46,460 nucleotides of DNA from Rhodospirillaceae bacterium CCH5-H10 (GCA_001557035.1 LSKJ01000112.1:1-46460), one strand, 5' to 3'. Positions 7,258 through 15,493 are shown, counted from the stretch's first letter. The notes: generated from the sequence alone by a model not told the origin. Program-made: numbers and translations.

Positions 7258-8637
7258 ATGGAATGGATCGCCGACCATCTCTCCGTCCTCATGTTCCTGG
7301 TGCTCACGTTCATCATGTTCGTGGGCTATCCGGTGGCGTTCGTCCTGGGAGGCGTCGCGCTCGCTTTCGGGGCGCTCGGCATCGCGCTCGACGTATTCCG
7401 CCCGGCCCAGTTCGGTAGTCTGATTCCCCGCATCTGGGGGCAGGCCGTCCAGAATCAGGTCCTCATTGCCGTCCCGATGTTCGTGTTCATGGGCACCATC
7501 CTGGAGAAATCGGGCGTCGCCGACGAACTCCTGAAGGCCCTGCAGGTTATAACCCGGCGAATCCCCGGCGGGCTGGCGATTTCCGTCACCGTCATGGGCA
7601 CCATCATGGCGGCGACCACGGGCATCGTCGGCGCCTCGGTGATCATGCTCACCCTGATCGCCCTGCCGACCATGCTGGAACGCGGATACTCGAAGGAACT
7701 GTCGGTCGGCACCATCGCCTCGGCCGGCACGCTCGGCATCCTGATCCCGCCCAGCATTATGCTGGTCATCATGGGCGATCTCATGACCCTGTCGGTCGGG
7801 ACGCTGTTCACGGCCGCGATTCTGCCGGGCCTGCTCCTGGCGGGCGTCTACCTCGTCTACATCTGCATCTACGCGGCGCTCAATCCCAAGATGGCGCCGC
7901 CGCTCTCGTCGGCCGAGGGGCCGCAGAATGCCGCCGAGCTCCTGCGCCTCGTCCTGCGCAGCTTCCTGCCACCGGCCTTCCTCATCTTCGTCGTCCTGGG
8001 ATCGATATTCGGCGGCTGGGCCACGCCGACGGAGGCCGGCGGAACGGGATGCGCCGGCGCGCTGCTGCTGGCGTGGTGGAACAAGCGTCTCAATCTGAAG
8101 ATGATGAACGAAGTGATCGAGAGTTCCGCGCTCACCAATGCGCTTGTGTTCTTCATCATCTTCGGCGCCACGCTGTTCTCGTTCGTCTTCCGTGCGCTGG
8201 GCGGCGACGATCTGGTCATCGAGCTGCTCAAGTACGTCGGCATCGACACCGGATGGGAGATCCTGATCTTCGTGATGGTGCTTGTCTTCATCATGGGGTT
8301 CTTCTTCGACTTCCTCGAGATCTGCCTGATCGTCCTGCCGATCTTCGCGCCCATCCTGCTGAAGGTCGACTTCACGCCCCACATCGCGGCCAACAAGGAC
8401 TTCATGGTCTGGTTCGTGATCCTGGTGGCCGTGAACCTGCAGTCGGCGTTCCTGACGCCACCTTTCGGGTTCGCGCTCTTCTACATGAAGGCGACCGTGC
8501 CGCCCTCGGTGACGATGGGCCACATCTATCGTGGCATCGTGCCGTTCGTGGCTCTGCAGGTCCTCACCGTCGCCATCTGCATGATCTGGCCGGAAATCAT
8601 CCTCTGGCTGCCGCGCGAGTTCGGTTTCCTCGACTGA
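7258..8637 (+). CDS. TRAP transporter large permease (DctM family)
   Basis: 459-residue inner-membrane permease with about 12 helices, the sodium-coupled carrier part of the TRAP system. Typical segments are VPMFVFMGTILEKSGVADELL near residue 75, GTIMAATTGIVGASVIMLTLIALP around 115, ASAGTLGILIPPSIMLVIMG around 160, and the C-terminal NLQSAFLTPPFGFALFYMK. Average members have about 430 residues; this one is slightly longer because of a loop of about 20 residues near 200-235. The ATG has GGAGACC before it. No clear intrinsic terminator follows; the next gene has its own promoter. Confidence 0.95.
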   Translation: MEWIADHLSVLMFLVLTFIMFVGYPVAFVLGGVALAFGALGIALDVFRPAQFGSLIPRIWGQAVQNQVLIAVPMFVFMGTILEKSGVADELLKALQVITRRIPGGLAISVTVMGTIMAATTGIVGASVIMLTLIALPTMLERGYSKELSVGTIASAGTLGILIPPSIMLVIMGDLMTLSVGTLFTAAILPGLLLAGVYLVYICIYAALNPKMAPPLSSAEGPQNAAELLRLVLRSFLPPAFLIFVVLGSIFGGWATPTEAGGTGCAGALLLAWWNKRLNLKMMNEVIESSALTNALVFFIIFGATLFSFVFRALGGDDLVIELLKYVGIDTGWEILIFVMVLVFIMGFFFDFLEICLIVLPIFAPILLKVDFTPHIAANKDFMVWFVILVAVNLQSAFLTPPFGFALFYMKATVPPSVTMGHIYRGIVPFVALQVLTVAICMIWPEIILWLPREFGFLD

Positions 8638-8738
8638 GCCGGTGACGGGGGAGAGAGAAGCGGCGCTTGCCTGCAAGAACCGTGTCACAGGAGCGTGTTG
8701 CGGGTGAATTTTCTTTTTCTTCGAATCGGGCTTCCGCG

Positions 8739-8768
8739 CTGACACAGGCTGTGAATTCGCCCTAGAAT
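8739..8768 (+). promoter_or_regulatory. Sigma70-like promoter of the family-5 binding-protein gene
   Basis: CTGACA at 8739-8744 and TAGAAT at 8763-8768, with an 18-bp spacer, in the 165-bp gap after DctM. Transcription would start near 8775, about 28 bases before the ATG. The rest of the gap shows only a T-rich stretch at 8709-8721. Confidence 0.5.
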
Positions 8769-8802
8769 TTTGGTCCTCGCGTTGTCCATTGGGGGCCCAA
8801 GT

Positions 8803-10368
8803 ATGCGTCGTTTGTTGCTGTCAGCCGTTGCCGCTCTCGCCACCGTCTCCGCCGTGCCGATCGCCTCGGCGCAGACGTTGAAGGTGGTGATGCACTCCGA
8901 CGTGAAGGTGCTCGATCCGATCTGGAGCGGCGCCTACATCACGCGCAATCACGGCTACATGCTCTACGACGTGCTGTTCGCCATGGACGAGAAGTTCCAG
9001 GTGAAGCCGCAGATGGTCGATACCTGGATGACCAGCGACGACGGGCTCGTCTGGACATTCAAGCTGCGCGACGGGCTGGAATGGCACGACGGCCAGCCGG
9101 TGACCGCGGAGGACTGCATCGCCTCGCTGAAGCGCTGGTCCGCGCGCGACGCGATGGGGCAGAAGCTCGCGCAGTCGCTGCAGGAGTACAAGGTCGTCGA
9201 TCCCAAGACCTTCCAGATCGTGCTGAAGCAGAAGTTCGGCGCGGTGATCGAATCGCTGGGCAAGCCCTCGGTGGTGGTGCCCTTCATGATGCCCAAGCGC
9301 ATCGCCGAGACCGATCCGTTCAAGCAGATCGAGGAGTACATCGGCTCAGGCCCGTTCGTGTTCAAGAAGGACGAATGGAAGCCCGGCGAGAAGCTCGTTT
9401 ACACCAGGTTCGCCAAGTACAAGCCGCGTTCGGAGCCGATGTCGGGCCTGTCCGGCGGCAAGGTGGTGGGCGTCGATCGGGTCGAGTGGGTGGCGATTCC
9501 CGACGCCGAGACCCAGGTCAATGCGCTGCTGAACGGCGAGATCGACTATCTCGAAAGCGTATCGTCCGACCACCTGCCGCTGATCGAGAAGGACAAGGGC
9601 GTCCGTGTCATCAAGGGCCGGGTGTCCAACCAGTACGCCTTCCGGATGAACTGGCTGCTGCCGCCCTTCAACAACGAGAAGGTCCGCCAGGCCGCCGCAC
9701 TGGCGCTCAACCAGGAGGACTTCCTGCAGGCCAATATCGGCGACAAGCGCTTCTGGCAGACCTGCAAGGCGATGTTCACCTGCGGCTCGCCTCTGGCGAC
9801 GGACGCCGGCATGGCGGGTCTGGTCGAGGGCAATGCAGCCAAGGCAAAAGCGCTGCTGGCCGAAGCGGGCTACGACGGCACGCCGGTCACGCTGCTGGCG
9901 CCGACGGATCTCGGCGTCATCAAGCAGCTCGGCCCGGTCGCCAAGGCGCTGCTGGAGCGGGCCGGCTTCAAGGTCGACATGATTTCGATGGACTGGCAGA
10001 GCGTGATCGTGCGCCTGGCCAAGAAGGGCCCGGTGGCCGAGGGCGGCTGGAACGCCTTCTCCACGAGCTGGTCGCAGGTCGACATCCTCGATCCGCTGAT
10101 GACCCCGTTCCTGATCGCGAGCTGCGACAAGGCCCGCTCGGGTTGGCCTTGCGACGAGGAACTCGAGAAGCTTCGCGACAACTACGTGAAGTCGAGCACG
10201 GAAGCGGAGAAGAAGGCCGCGGCCACCGCCGTGCAGGAGCGTGCGATCAAGGTCGTGACGCACGTGCCGCTCGGCGAGTGGTTCGGCGTCAGTGCCGTCC
10301 GCTCCAACATCGGCACGCTGAATCCGCCGCCTCCAGTCACCGTTTTCTGGGGCGTAACGAAGAAGTAA
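8803..10368 (+). CDS. ABC-type peptide/opine-like solute-binding protein (family 5, SBP_bac_5)
   Basis: 521-residue periplasmic binding protein. Signal peptide MRRLLLSAVAALATVSAVPI with cleavage after ASA, then the family-5 core: HSDVKVLDPIWSGAYITRNHG, LRDGLEWHDGQPVTAEDC, and GSGPFVFKKDEWKPGEK. The frame opens at a TTG at 8770, but ATG 8803 starts exactly at the signal peptide. There are no permease or ATPase genes in the window, so it must use components encoded elsewhere or act as an orphan binding protein. A closely similar paralogue lies inverted at 12369-13949. The family binds oligopeptides, nickel or opines; the ligand is unknown. Confidence 0.93.
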   Translation: MRRLLLSAVAALATVSAVPIASAQTLKVVMHSDVKVLDPIWSGAYITRNHGYMLYDVLFAMDEKFQVKPQMVDTWMTSDDGLVWTFKLRDGLEWHDGQPVTAEDCIASLKRWSARDAMGQKLAQSLQEYKVVDPKTFQIVLKQKFGAVIESLGKPSVVVPFMMPKRIAETDPFKQIEEYIGSGPFVFKKDEWKPGEKLVYTRFAKYKPRSEPMSGLSGGKVVGVDRVEWVAIPDAETQVNALLNGEIDYLESVSSDHLPLIEKDKGVRVIKGRVSNQYAFRMNWLLPPFNNEKVRQAAALALNQEDFLQANIGDKRFWQTCKAMFTCGSPLATDAGMAGLVEGNAAKAKALLAEAGYDGTPVTLLAPTDLGVIKQLGPVAKALLERAGFKVDMISMDWQSVIVRLAKKGPVAEGGWNAFSTSWSQVDILDPLMTPFLIASCDKARSGWPCDEELEKLRDNYVKSSTEAEKKAAATAVQERAIKVVTHVPLGEWFGVSAVRSNIGTLNPPPPVTVFWGVTKK

Positions 10369-10515
10369 GCCGGGAATATAGAGGCGGCTGCACTGGATTG
10401 GGGAAGACGTTGAGGAATTACTTCAACGACTTCAGGTGTTGCTTCAATTCGGGCCAATATTGCCAATCTGAAACAAAGGCTTGCCACGGTCGGTTAATGC
10501 GCCGAAAGCTGGCCG

Positions 10516-11127
10516 ATGTCGGAACCGTCTTTCCTCGGCGGGCGGTTTCCGCCCCATCGAATCCTCGCAGGCTGGCTGGGCGAGGCGGGCTCTGCCCGCC
10601 TGCTTGAATATGCCCTGGCTGCCGAGGAACGCTTCATTCCGACGCGGCTGGCCGACCAGGGAAAGGGCCGGCTCGACAGCGTCGTTCGCCACTCCAGCGT
10701 GCTCAAGGATCTGGGCGACTTCGGCATACCCCTGCGCCGCCGGGCGCTGGCGCTGCAGGCCGAGCTGGAGACGGACTTCGAGATGAACGCCACGCCGCGC
10801 AACAGCACGCAGATGGAGGTGGTGGCGCATGGCCATGGCGCCTTCTACCGGCCGCACACGGACACGTTCACCGGCGACGAGTACACGCCCGGCGGCCGCC
10901 GGCGCCTCACCATGGTCTATTACTTCCACCGCGAACCGCGTCGCTTCACCGGCGGGCGCCTGCGTCTGTTCGATCTGGCGGGCAGCGAGACGATCGATGT
11001 CGAGCCGGAGCACGACAGCCTGCTCATCTTCCCGTCGACGGCGCGTCACGAGGTCGAGCGCGTATCCTGTTCCAAGGGGGCGTTCGGCGACAGCCGCTTC
11101 TCGCTGAACATCTGGCTGTGTGGCTGA
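10516..11127 (+). CDS. 2-oxoglutarate/Fe(II)-dependent dioxygenase (prolyl-4-hydroxylase-like)
   Basis: 203-residue oxygenase with the double-stranded beta-helix. The iron ligands are in FYRPHTDTF (His114 and Asp116) and STARHEV (His178); Arg194 in DSRFSLNIW would hold 2-oxoglutarate. All essential residues are present. The length matches the P4Hc subfamily. It follows the binding-protein gene after 147 bp that contain only a weak imperfect hairpin (10408-10428). It converges with the HxlR gene, leaving 3 bp between stop codons. Substrate unknown: protein prolines, free amino acids or a siderophore/peptide precursor are possible. Confidence 0.88.
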   Translation: MSEPSFLGGRFPPHRILAGWLGEAGSARLLEYALAAEERFIPTRLADQGKGRLDSVVRHSSVLKDLGDFGIPLRRRALALQAELETDFEMNATPRNSTQMEVVAHGHGAFYRPHTDTFTGDEYTPGGRRRLTMVYYFHREPRRFTGGRLRLFDLAGSETIDVEPEHDSLLIFPSTARHEVERVSCSKGAFGDSRFSLNIWLCG

Positions 11128-11130
11128 CGC

Positions 11131-11553
11131 CTAATCCGCGGCGCGCAGTTCGCTCATCTTTTCCGGAGCCCTGGCCTCGGCGGCGCGGGCGGCCCGCTGG
11201 GCGGCATCCTCGGCTTCCCAGCGCACCGCGATCTCGGCCAGCCGGTCCATCACCTCGTCCAGTTCCCCACCACGGCTGGTGAGGGAATAGGTGACCTTGG
11301 GCGGGATGGTCGCCTCGTAGTCGCGCTTCACCAGCGCGGCGCCCTCCAGCGTGCGCAGGCGCTCCGTCAGCATCTTGGCGGAGATGCCCGACACCCGCCG
11401 CTTCAACTCGCCGAAGCGCTGCGGTCCATGGGTCCGGAGATTGTAGAGGATGTAGGTCGTCCACGGTCCCATCAGCATGCGCAGGATGAAGTCCATGGGA
11501 CAGGTGACGCTCTCCTTGGCCTGCGTCGTCGTGGCCGGGGTCTGGGTGCTCAT
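11131..11553 (-). CDS. HxlR-family winged-helix transcriptional regulator
   Basis: 140-residue dimeric DNA-binding protein. The winged helix covers about residues 18-110: MDFILRMLMGPWTTYILYNL, GPQRFGELKRRVSGISAKMLTERLRTLE, and a wing with YSLTSRG. A single N-terminal cysteine (Cys18 in VTCPMD) sits where HxlR/MarR-DUF24 regulators such as YodB and QsrR sense quinones, diamide or aldehydes by thiol modification. It is divergent from a flavodoxin-like quinone-reductase gene, the classic YodB-type arrangement, with two operator-like palindromes between them. The C-terminal 30 residues are alanine-rich and probably flexible. Likely role: redox/electrophile-responsive autorepressor that also controls the neighbour. 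Confidence 0.92.
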   Translation of the reverse strand: MSTQTPATTTQAKESVTCPMDFILRMLMGPWTTYILYNLRTHGPQRFGELKRRVSGISAKMLTERLRTLEGAALVKRDYEATIPPKVTYSLTSRGGELDEVMDRLAEIAVRWEAEDAAQRAARAAEARAPEKMSELRAAD

Positions 11554-11567
11554 CGAAAAAACCTTCG

Positions 11568-11585
11568 AGTTACGATTCGGTACCT
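11568..11585. promoter_or_regulatory. Candidate HxlR operator 1 (AGTTAC-N6-GTACCT)
   Basis: Imperfect palindrome, 5 of 6 positions paired, 15 bp upstream of the hxlR-type start codon. Its half-site AGTTAC also occurs, as its complement GTAACT, in operator 2. It would give autoregulation. Confidence 0.4.
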
Positions 11586-11620
11586 ACTGGCGAATATATA
11601 TGAGCCTTCCCAGATGTTTC

Positions 11621-11643
11621 CAGTCACTTTGTGAAAGTAACTG
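11621..11643. promoter_or_regulatory. Candidate HxlR operator 2 before the flavodoxin gene
   Basis: A 23-bp near-perfect palindrome with arms CAGTCACTTT and AAAGTAACTG around GTG; 9 of 10 positions pair. It lies 57 bp before the flavodoxin ATG and about 20 bp downstream of the TATATA at 11595-11600, the right place to block transcription. HxlR sites commonly contain such ACTTN..NAAGT symmetry. Confidence 0.55.
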
Positions 11644-11699
11644 ATCTGGAGAAACGCTTCGGCGCTTTATCCAGCGAAATCAAAGGATTGGAGATCATC

Positions 11700-12284
11700 A
11701 TGAGCAATGTCGCCATCGTCTATCACTCCGGCTACGGCCATACCCAGGCCCTCGCCGAGGCCGTCGCCACGGGCGCGCGGGCCGTTCCGGGCACCACGGT
11801 GAGCCTGATCCCGGTTGCCGAAGCGGAAGCCCGCGCCGCCGAGCTGGATGCCGCGGACGCCATCATCTTCGGCAGCCCGACCTACATGGGCGGCGTGTCG
11901 GCCGACTTCGCGAAGTTCAAGGACTGGACGTCCGGCCGCTGGATGGAGGGCAGGTGGCGCAACAAGCTCGCCGCCGGCTTCACCGTCTCGGCGTCGTGGA
12001 ACGGCGACAAGCACAACACGCTCTACCAGCTGCTCACGCTCGCGGTTCAGCACGGCATGATCTGGGTCGGCCTCGGCCTGCCGCCGGGCAACAACAGCTC
12101 GAAGGGCTCGGTGGCGGACCTCAACCGGGTCGGTGCGTCGATCGGCGCCATGGGCCAGGCCAACGCCGACCAGGGCGTCGAGGGCATTGGCGCCAGCGAC
12201 TTCAAGACCTTCGAGGCGCTGGGCCGCCGCGTCGCCGAGGCCAGCCAGCGCTGGCACGAAGCGCCGCTGGCGCGGGCCGCCTGA
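11700..12284 (+). CDS. Flavodoxin family / WrbA-like NAD(P)H:quinone reductase
   Basis: 194-residue FMN protein. The phosphate-binding loop is in VAIVYHSGYGHTQALAEAV (residues 4-22), the isoalloxazine-side motifs are GSPTYMGGVS and ASWNGDKHNTLYQLL, and the WrbA-like region LPPGNNSSKGSVADLNRVGAS follows. It most likely reduces quinones by two electrons, preventing redox cycling. An upstream GTG at 11631 is in frame, but ATG 11700 starts at the flavodoxin strand and has a GGAG site 7 bases before it. The GTG also lies inside the operator. Paired with the divergent HxlR regulator, a quinone/electrophile defence module is likely. Confidence 0.92.
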   Translation: MSNVAIVYHSGYGHTQALAEAVATGARAVPGTTVSLIPVAEAEARAAELDAADAIIFGSPTYMGGVSADFAKFKDWTSGRWMEGRWRNKLAAGFTVSASWNGDKHNTLYQLLTLAVQHGMIWVGLGLPPGNNSSKGSVADLNRVGASIGAMGQANADQGVEGIGASDFKTFEALGRRVAEASQRWHEAPLARAA

Positions 12285-12309
12285 GCCCTCGGATCGAGCG
12301 CAAAGAAAA

Positions 12310-12339
12310 GGGGACCCTCGCCACCCGACGAGGGTCCCC
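12310..12339 (-). terminator. Intrinsic terminator between convergent genes
   Basis: GGGGACCCTCG (12310-12320) and CGAGGGTCCCC (12329-12339) form a perfect 11-bp stem with an 8-base loop. Read on the minus strand it is followed by CTTTTCTTT, a proper U-tract, so it ends the family-5 binding-protein transcript. It also closes the flavodoxin mRNA structurally. Confidence 0.85.
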
Positions 12340-12368
12340 CCGATCGTTGAGAGACGGATGCTATGGTC

Positions 12369-13949
12369 TCATTTCTTGGTGATGTTCCACATCACCGGCA
12401 CCGGGCCGGGCAGCCAGCCGCTGATGCGGTCCTTGCGGTAGGCGCCGAACGCCTTGTACTGCCCGAGCACGATGTACGTGGCCTGGTCCATCACGCGATC
12501 GGAGACGGCCATGGCGATCTCCTTGCGCTTGGCCGGATCGTTCTGCTTCGCGTAGGAGGAACGGAGCTTCTCCATCTCGGGGTCGCACGGCCAGCCGAAC
12601 CAGGCCTTCTCGCAGCCGCCGCTGGTGAAGGAGTTTCCGGCCGGGCTCTCGGTGCCGACCGTGACGGTCGTCGTGTAGAAGATGTTCCAGCCGCCCTGCG
12701 CCGGCGGATCCTTCTTGGCGCGGCGCGTCACGACCGTCTGCCAGTCCATCGACTGCAGGTCGACCTTGAAGCCGATCTTCTCCAGCGCCTGCTTGCCGAC
12801 CGGCGGCAGCTGGTTCGAGGAGAGCAGGTCGGTGGCATGCATCATCACGATCGGCGTGCCGTCATAGCCGCTCTCCTTGAGGAGCTGGCGCGCCTTCTCG
12901 AGATCGGGCTTGATCAGCAGGTTGCCGTAGCTCTTCTCGTAGGGCGAGCCGCAGACCAGCGGCGCATTGCAGACCCGGTAGATCTCGGGATCGCCCACCT
13001 GGGCACGCAGGAAATCCTCCTGGGCGATCGCGTACATCGCTGCCTGCCGGGCCTTCAGGTTGTTGAACGGCGGGTGGAGGTGGTTGAAGCGCATGATGAT
13101 CTGGCTGCCCTGCGCGTTCCAGCCGTAGAGCTCGACGTTCTTGTCGGCCTTCAGCAGCGGGAAGAGATCGGGCACCGGAATCTCGATCAGGTCGATCTCG
13201 CCCTGGACCAGCGCATTGACCGCCGTGCTCGGGTCGGAGATCGCCAGCCATTCGAGGCGATCGATCTTCACCACCTTGCCGCCGGCCAGCATCGAGGGCG
13301 GCTCGGCGCGCGGCTTGTACTTGGTGTTCTTGACGTAGACGACCTTCTCGCCGGGCTTCCACTCGTCCTTCTTGAAGATGAACGGGCCGGAGCCGGTATA
13401 GTCGTCGATCTGCTTGAACGGGTCGGTCTCGGCGACCTTCTTGGGCATCATGAAGGGCACGGTGGACGACGGCTTGCCCAGCGCGTCGAGCACCAGGCCG
13501 AACGGCTCCTTGAGGACGATCTTGAAGGTCTTGGCATCGACGACATCCATCGTGCCGACCGCCTTCATCATCTCCTGGCCGAGGGCGTCGCGGGCTCCCC
13601 AGCGCTTGATCGAGGCGACGCAGTCCTCGGCGGTCACGGGCTGGCCGTCATGCCATGCAAGGCCGTCGCGCAGCGTGAAGGTCCAGGTCAGCTTGTCGGC
13701 CGAGGTCTCGTACTTGTCGACCATCTGCGGCTGGATGCGCGCCTCGGCATCCTGGGCGAACAGAGTGTCGTAGATCATGTAGCCGTGGTTCCGGGTGATG
13801 AAGGCGGTCGTCCAGATCGGATCGAGCACCTTCAGGTCGGAATGAGCGACCATCTTCAAAGTCTGCGCCGACGCCGGCGCGGCGGCTGCAGCCGCCGTCG
13901 ACAGGGCCACACAGGCCGCGAGTTGTCCCAGTCTCCGCATAACGTGCAT
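12369..13949 (-). CDS. ABC-type solute-binding protein (family 5), paralogue of the 8803-10368 protein
   Basis: 526-residue periplasmic binding protein. Its mature part begins QTLKMVAHSDLKVLDPIW and runs parallel to the plus-strand paralogue, with shared ITRNHGYM, WHDGQPVTAEDC and SGPFIFKKDEWKPGEK. By eye more than half of the first 200 residues are identical. The signal peptide follows MHVMRRLGQLAAC, with cleavage after ASA. The frame runs further upstream, but the ATG at 13949 (or the one three codons later) precedes the signal peptide and has GAAGGGAAAG upstream. No permease or ATPase genes are nearby. It is divergent from the LigB-type dioxygenase across a 70-bp gap. Confidence 0.93.
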   Translation of the reverse strand: MHVMRRLGQLAACVALSTAAAAAAPASAQTLKMVAHSDLKVLDPIWTTAFITRNHGYMIYDTLFAQDAEARIQPQMVDKYETSADKLTWTFTLRDGLAWHDGQPVTAEDCVASIKRWGARDALGQEMMKAVGTMDVVDAKTFKIVLKEPFGLVLDALGKPSSTVPFMMPKKVAETDPFKQIDDYTGSGPFIFKKDEWKPGEKVVYVKNTKYKPRAEPPSMLAGGKVVKIDRLEWLAISDPSTAVNALVQGEIDLIEIPVPDLFPLLKADKNVELYGWNAQGSQIIMRFNHLHPPFNNLKARQAAMYAIAQEDFLRAQVGDPEIYRVCNAPLVCGSPYEKSYGNLLIKPDLEKARQLLKESGYDGTPIVMMHATDLLSSNQLPPVGKQALEKIGFKVDLQSMDWQTVVTRRAKKDPPAQGGWNIFYTTTVTVGTESPAGNSFTSGGCEKAWFGWPCDPEMEKLRSSYAKQNDPAKRKEIAMAVSDRVMDQATYIVLGQYKAFGAYRKDRISGWLPGPVPVMWNITKK

Positions 13950-14019
13950 GATTTGATCTTTCCCTTCGCCTGTCCCCAACTTCACACAAGCTGCCACGAG
14001 CCGGACGAGGAATAAAGCG

Positions 14020-14784
14020 ATGTCGATGCCGACGATTTTCGTGTCCCATGGAGCACCGACGCTGATCCTGAGCGATGCGCCGGCGCGGACTTTCCTGGCC
14101 GGCCTCGGCCAGCAAATTCCGCGCCCGGCCGGCATCGTGGCGGTGTCGGCGCATTGGGACACTGACGTGCCGGCCGTTTCGGTGGTCCGCAGGCCCGACA
14201 CGATCCACGATTTCTATGGATTTCCCGAGGCGCTCTACAAACTGCGCTACGACGCGCCGGGCGCGCCGCAACTCGCGGAGAAGGTGGCGAAGCTCACAGG
14301 GGCCGCGCACGATCATCACCGCGGCCTCGACCACGGCGCCTGGGTACCGGCGATGCTGGCCTGGCCCGAGGCCGACATCCCGATCTTCCAGCTCTCGGTC
14401 CAGCCCAACCTGAGCCCGGCGCACCACATCGCGCTCGGCCGCAAGCTCAGCGCCCTTCGCGAGGAGGGGGTGCTGGTCATGGGTAGCGGCAGCGCCATCC
14501 ACAATCTGCGCGCGCTCGTTCGCAGCGACGGACCGTCGGAGCCCGAGCCGTGGGCGCAGGCCTTCGACGACTGGCTGGCCGACGCCGTCGGAAAGGGCGA
14601 CGAGGAAGCCCTCGCCGATTACCGCGCCCGCGCGCCCTACGCCCGCGAGGCCCATCCGACCGACGAACACTTTCTGCCGCTGCACGTCGCCTTCGGCGCC
14701 GCTGGAGACGGGGCGAGAGGGCGCGCGCTCCACCGAAGCTTCACCTTGGGAAATTTGTCGATGGCTTCCTATGCCTTCGGCTGA
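14020..14784 (+). CDS. Class III extradiol ring-cleavage dioxygenase (LigB/YgiD, 4,5-DOPA dioxygenase-like)
   Basis: 254-residue non-haem metal dioxygenase of the DODA/YgiD group, which opens catechol rings such as L-DOPA beside a hydroxyl. The likely metal and catalytic histidines are in FVSHGAP (His10), VSAHWDT (His45), GLDHGAW (His105) and DEHFLPLHVAFG (His217 and His222), in the family order and spacing. The length is normal. It is monocistronic, divergent from the binding-protein gene. The physiological substrate in bacteria is often unknown, so DOPA is only a family label. Confidence 0.92.
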   Translation: MSMPTIFVSHGAPTLILSDAPARTFLAGLGQQIPRPAGIVAVSAHWDTDVPAVSVVRRPDTIHDFYGFPEALYKLRYDAPGAPQLAEKVAKLTGAAHDHHRGLDHGAWVPAMLAWPEADIPIFQLSVQPNLSPAHHIALGRKLSALREEGVLVMGSGSAIHNLRALVRSDGPSEPEPWAQAFDDWLADAVGKGDEEALADYRARAPYAREAHPTDEHFLPLHVAFGAAGDGARGRALHRSFTLGNLSMASYAFG

Positions 14785-14952
14785 GGTCTGAATGTGCTGT
14801 CTTAAGTGGTTGGATAGACGGACCCACAGTCCCGAGGCTTGGAAATTACATTGGCTCGATGTTCTATGTATTTGTTTTTACACAGAATTATCGCGCGTGG
14901 CCGTCTCTCCGACGACGATGCGTTGATCTTGCGCCGGGTCTCCGATATCAAA

Positions 14953-14973
14953 TGCGAACTATTCTCATTGGCA
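14953..14973. promoter_or_regulatory. Candidate Fur-type iron box upstream of the ECF sigma gene
   Basis: A 21-bp site with outer TGC...GCA symmetry containing a 7-1-7 arrangement TGCGAAC-T-ATTCTCA, 5 of 7 positions paired. It resembles Fur boxes of the TGAGAATNATTCTCA type. It ends 10 bases before the GTG start of the sigma gene, so binding would block transcription when iron is plentiful. The preceding part of the 199-bp gap (14785-14952) is A+T-richer than the surroundings and likely holds the promoter. Confidence 0.5.
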
Positions 14974-14983
14974 AAGGTATCTG

Positions 14984-15493
14984 GTGCAACCGGCGGAAAC
15001 GCTTGCCCTCTACAGGGAAAATCGCGACGAGCTGCTGAAATATGCAGCGCGGATCGTGCGCGACCGGGCGAGCGCCGAAGACATCGTCCAGGAGGCCTGG
15101 CTAAAGTTCTCGGACCGGCTGCAGCAGGGCGGCGAAGTCAGCCAGCCTTTGAGCTACCTCTACGCCATCGTTCGCAATCTGGCGCTCAACCTGGTGCGGC
15201 GGGCGGCCACGCAGGGCAAGGTCATGGTGGCGGTTCCGGACGTGGAGAACGTCGTTCACGACGCACCCACGGCCGAGCAGGTCGTCCTGTACCGGGACGA
15301 GTTGCGGGTGCTGTCCGACGCGATCGCCGAACTGCCCGAACGCACCCGGATCGCCTTCCGCATGTACAAGATCGAAGGCCGTCCGCTGCACGAGATCGCC
15401 GCGCGGCTCGACATCTCGGTGCCTCGTTCGCATCAGTTGGTGAAGGAGGCGGGCCTCCATGCGGCGCGGCGCCTCCTGGGGGACGAACGGTGA
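14984..15493 (+). CDS. ECF RNA polymerase sigma factor, FecI-like
   Basis: 169-residue sigma factor of the iron-starvation group. Region 2 spans about residues 8-75 (YAARIVRDRASAEDIVQEAWL, then SYLYAIVRNLALNLVRR). Region 4 spans 112-165 (LPERTRIAFRMYKIEGRPLHEIA, then a helix-turn-helix with ARLDISVPRSHQLVKEAG). GTG at 14984 is the start giving a complete region 2. A Fur-like box lies directly upstream and a FecR-type anti-sigma gene lies 43 bp downstream, followed by the receptor. It should direct transcription of the TonB receptor gene when the receptor signals that its ferric chelate is bound. Confidence 0.95.
   Translation: MQPAETLALYRENRDELLKYAARIVRDRASAEDIVQEAWLKFSDRLQQGGEVSQPLSYLYAIVRNLALNLVRRAATQGKVMVAVPDVENVVHDAPTAEQVVLYRDELRVLSDAIAELPERTRIAFRMYKIEGRPLHEIAARLDISVPRSHQLVKEAGLHAARRLLGDER

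Noticed and set aside
10408..10428. Terminator after the first family-5 binding protein
   Set aside because: CGTTGA/TCAACG arms are only 6 bp, the loop is long and no T-run follows.
14953..14973. Iron-responsive Irr box or RirA site instead of a Fur-type site
   Set aside because: The TTTAGAA-type and TGA-N9-TCA patterns are not present; the Fur-like symmetry fits better.
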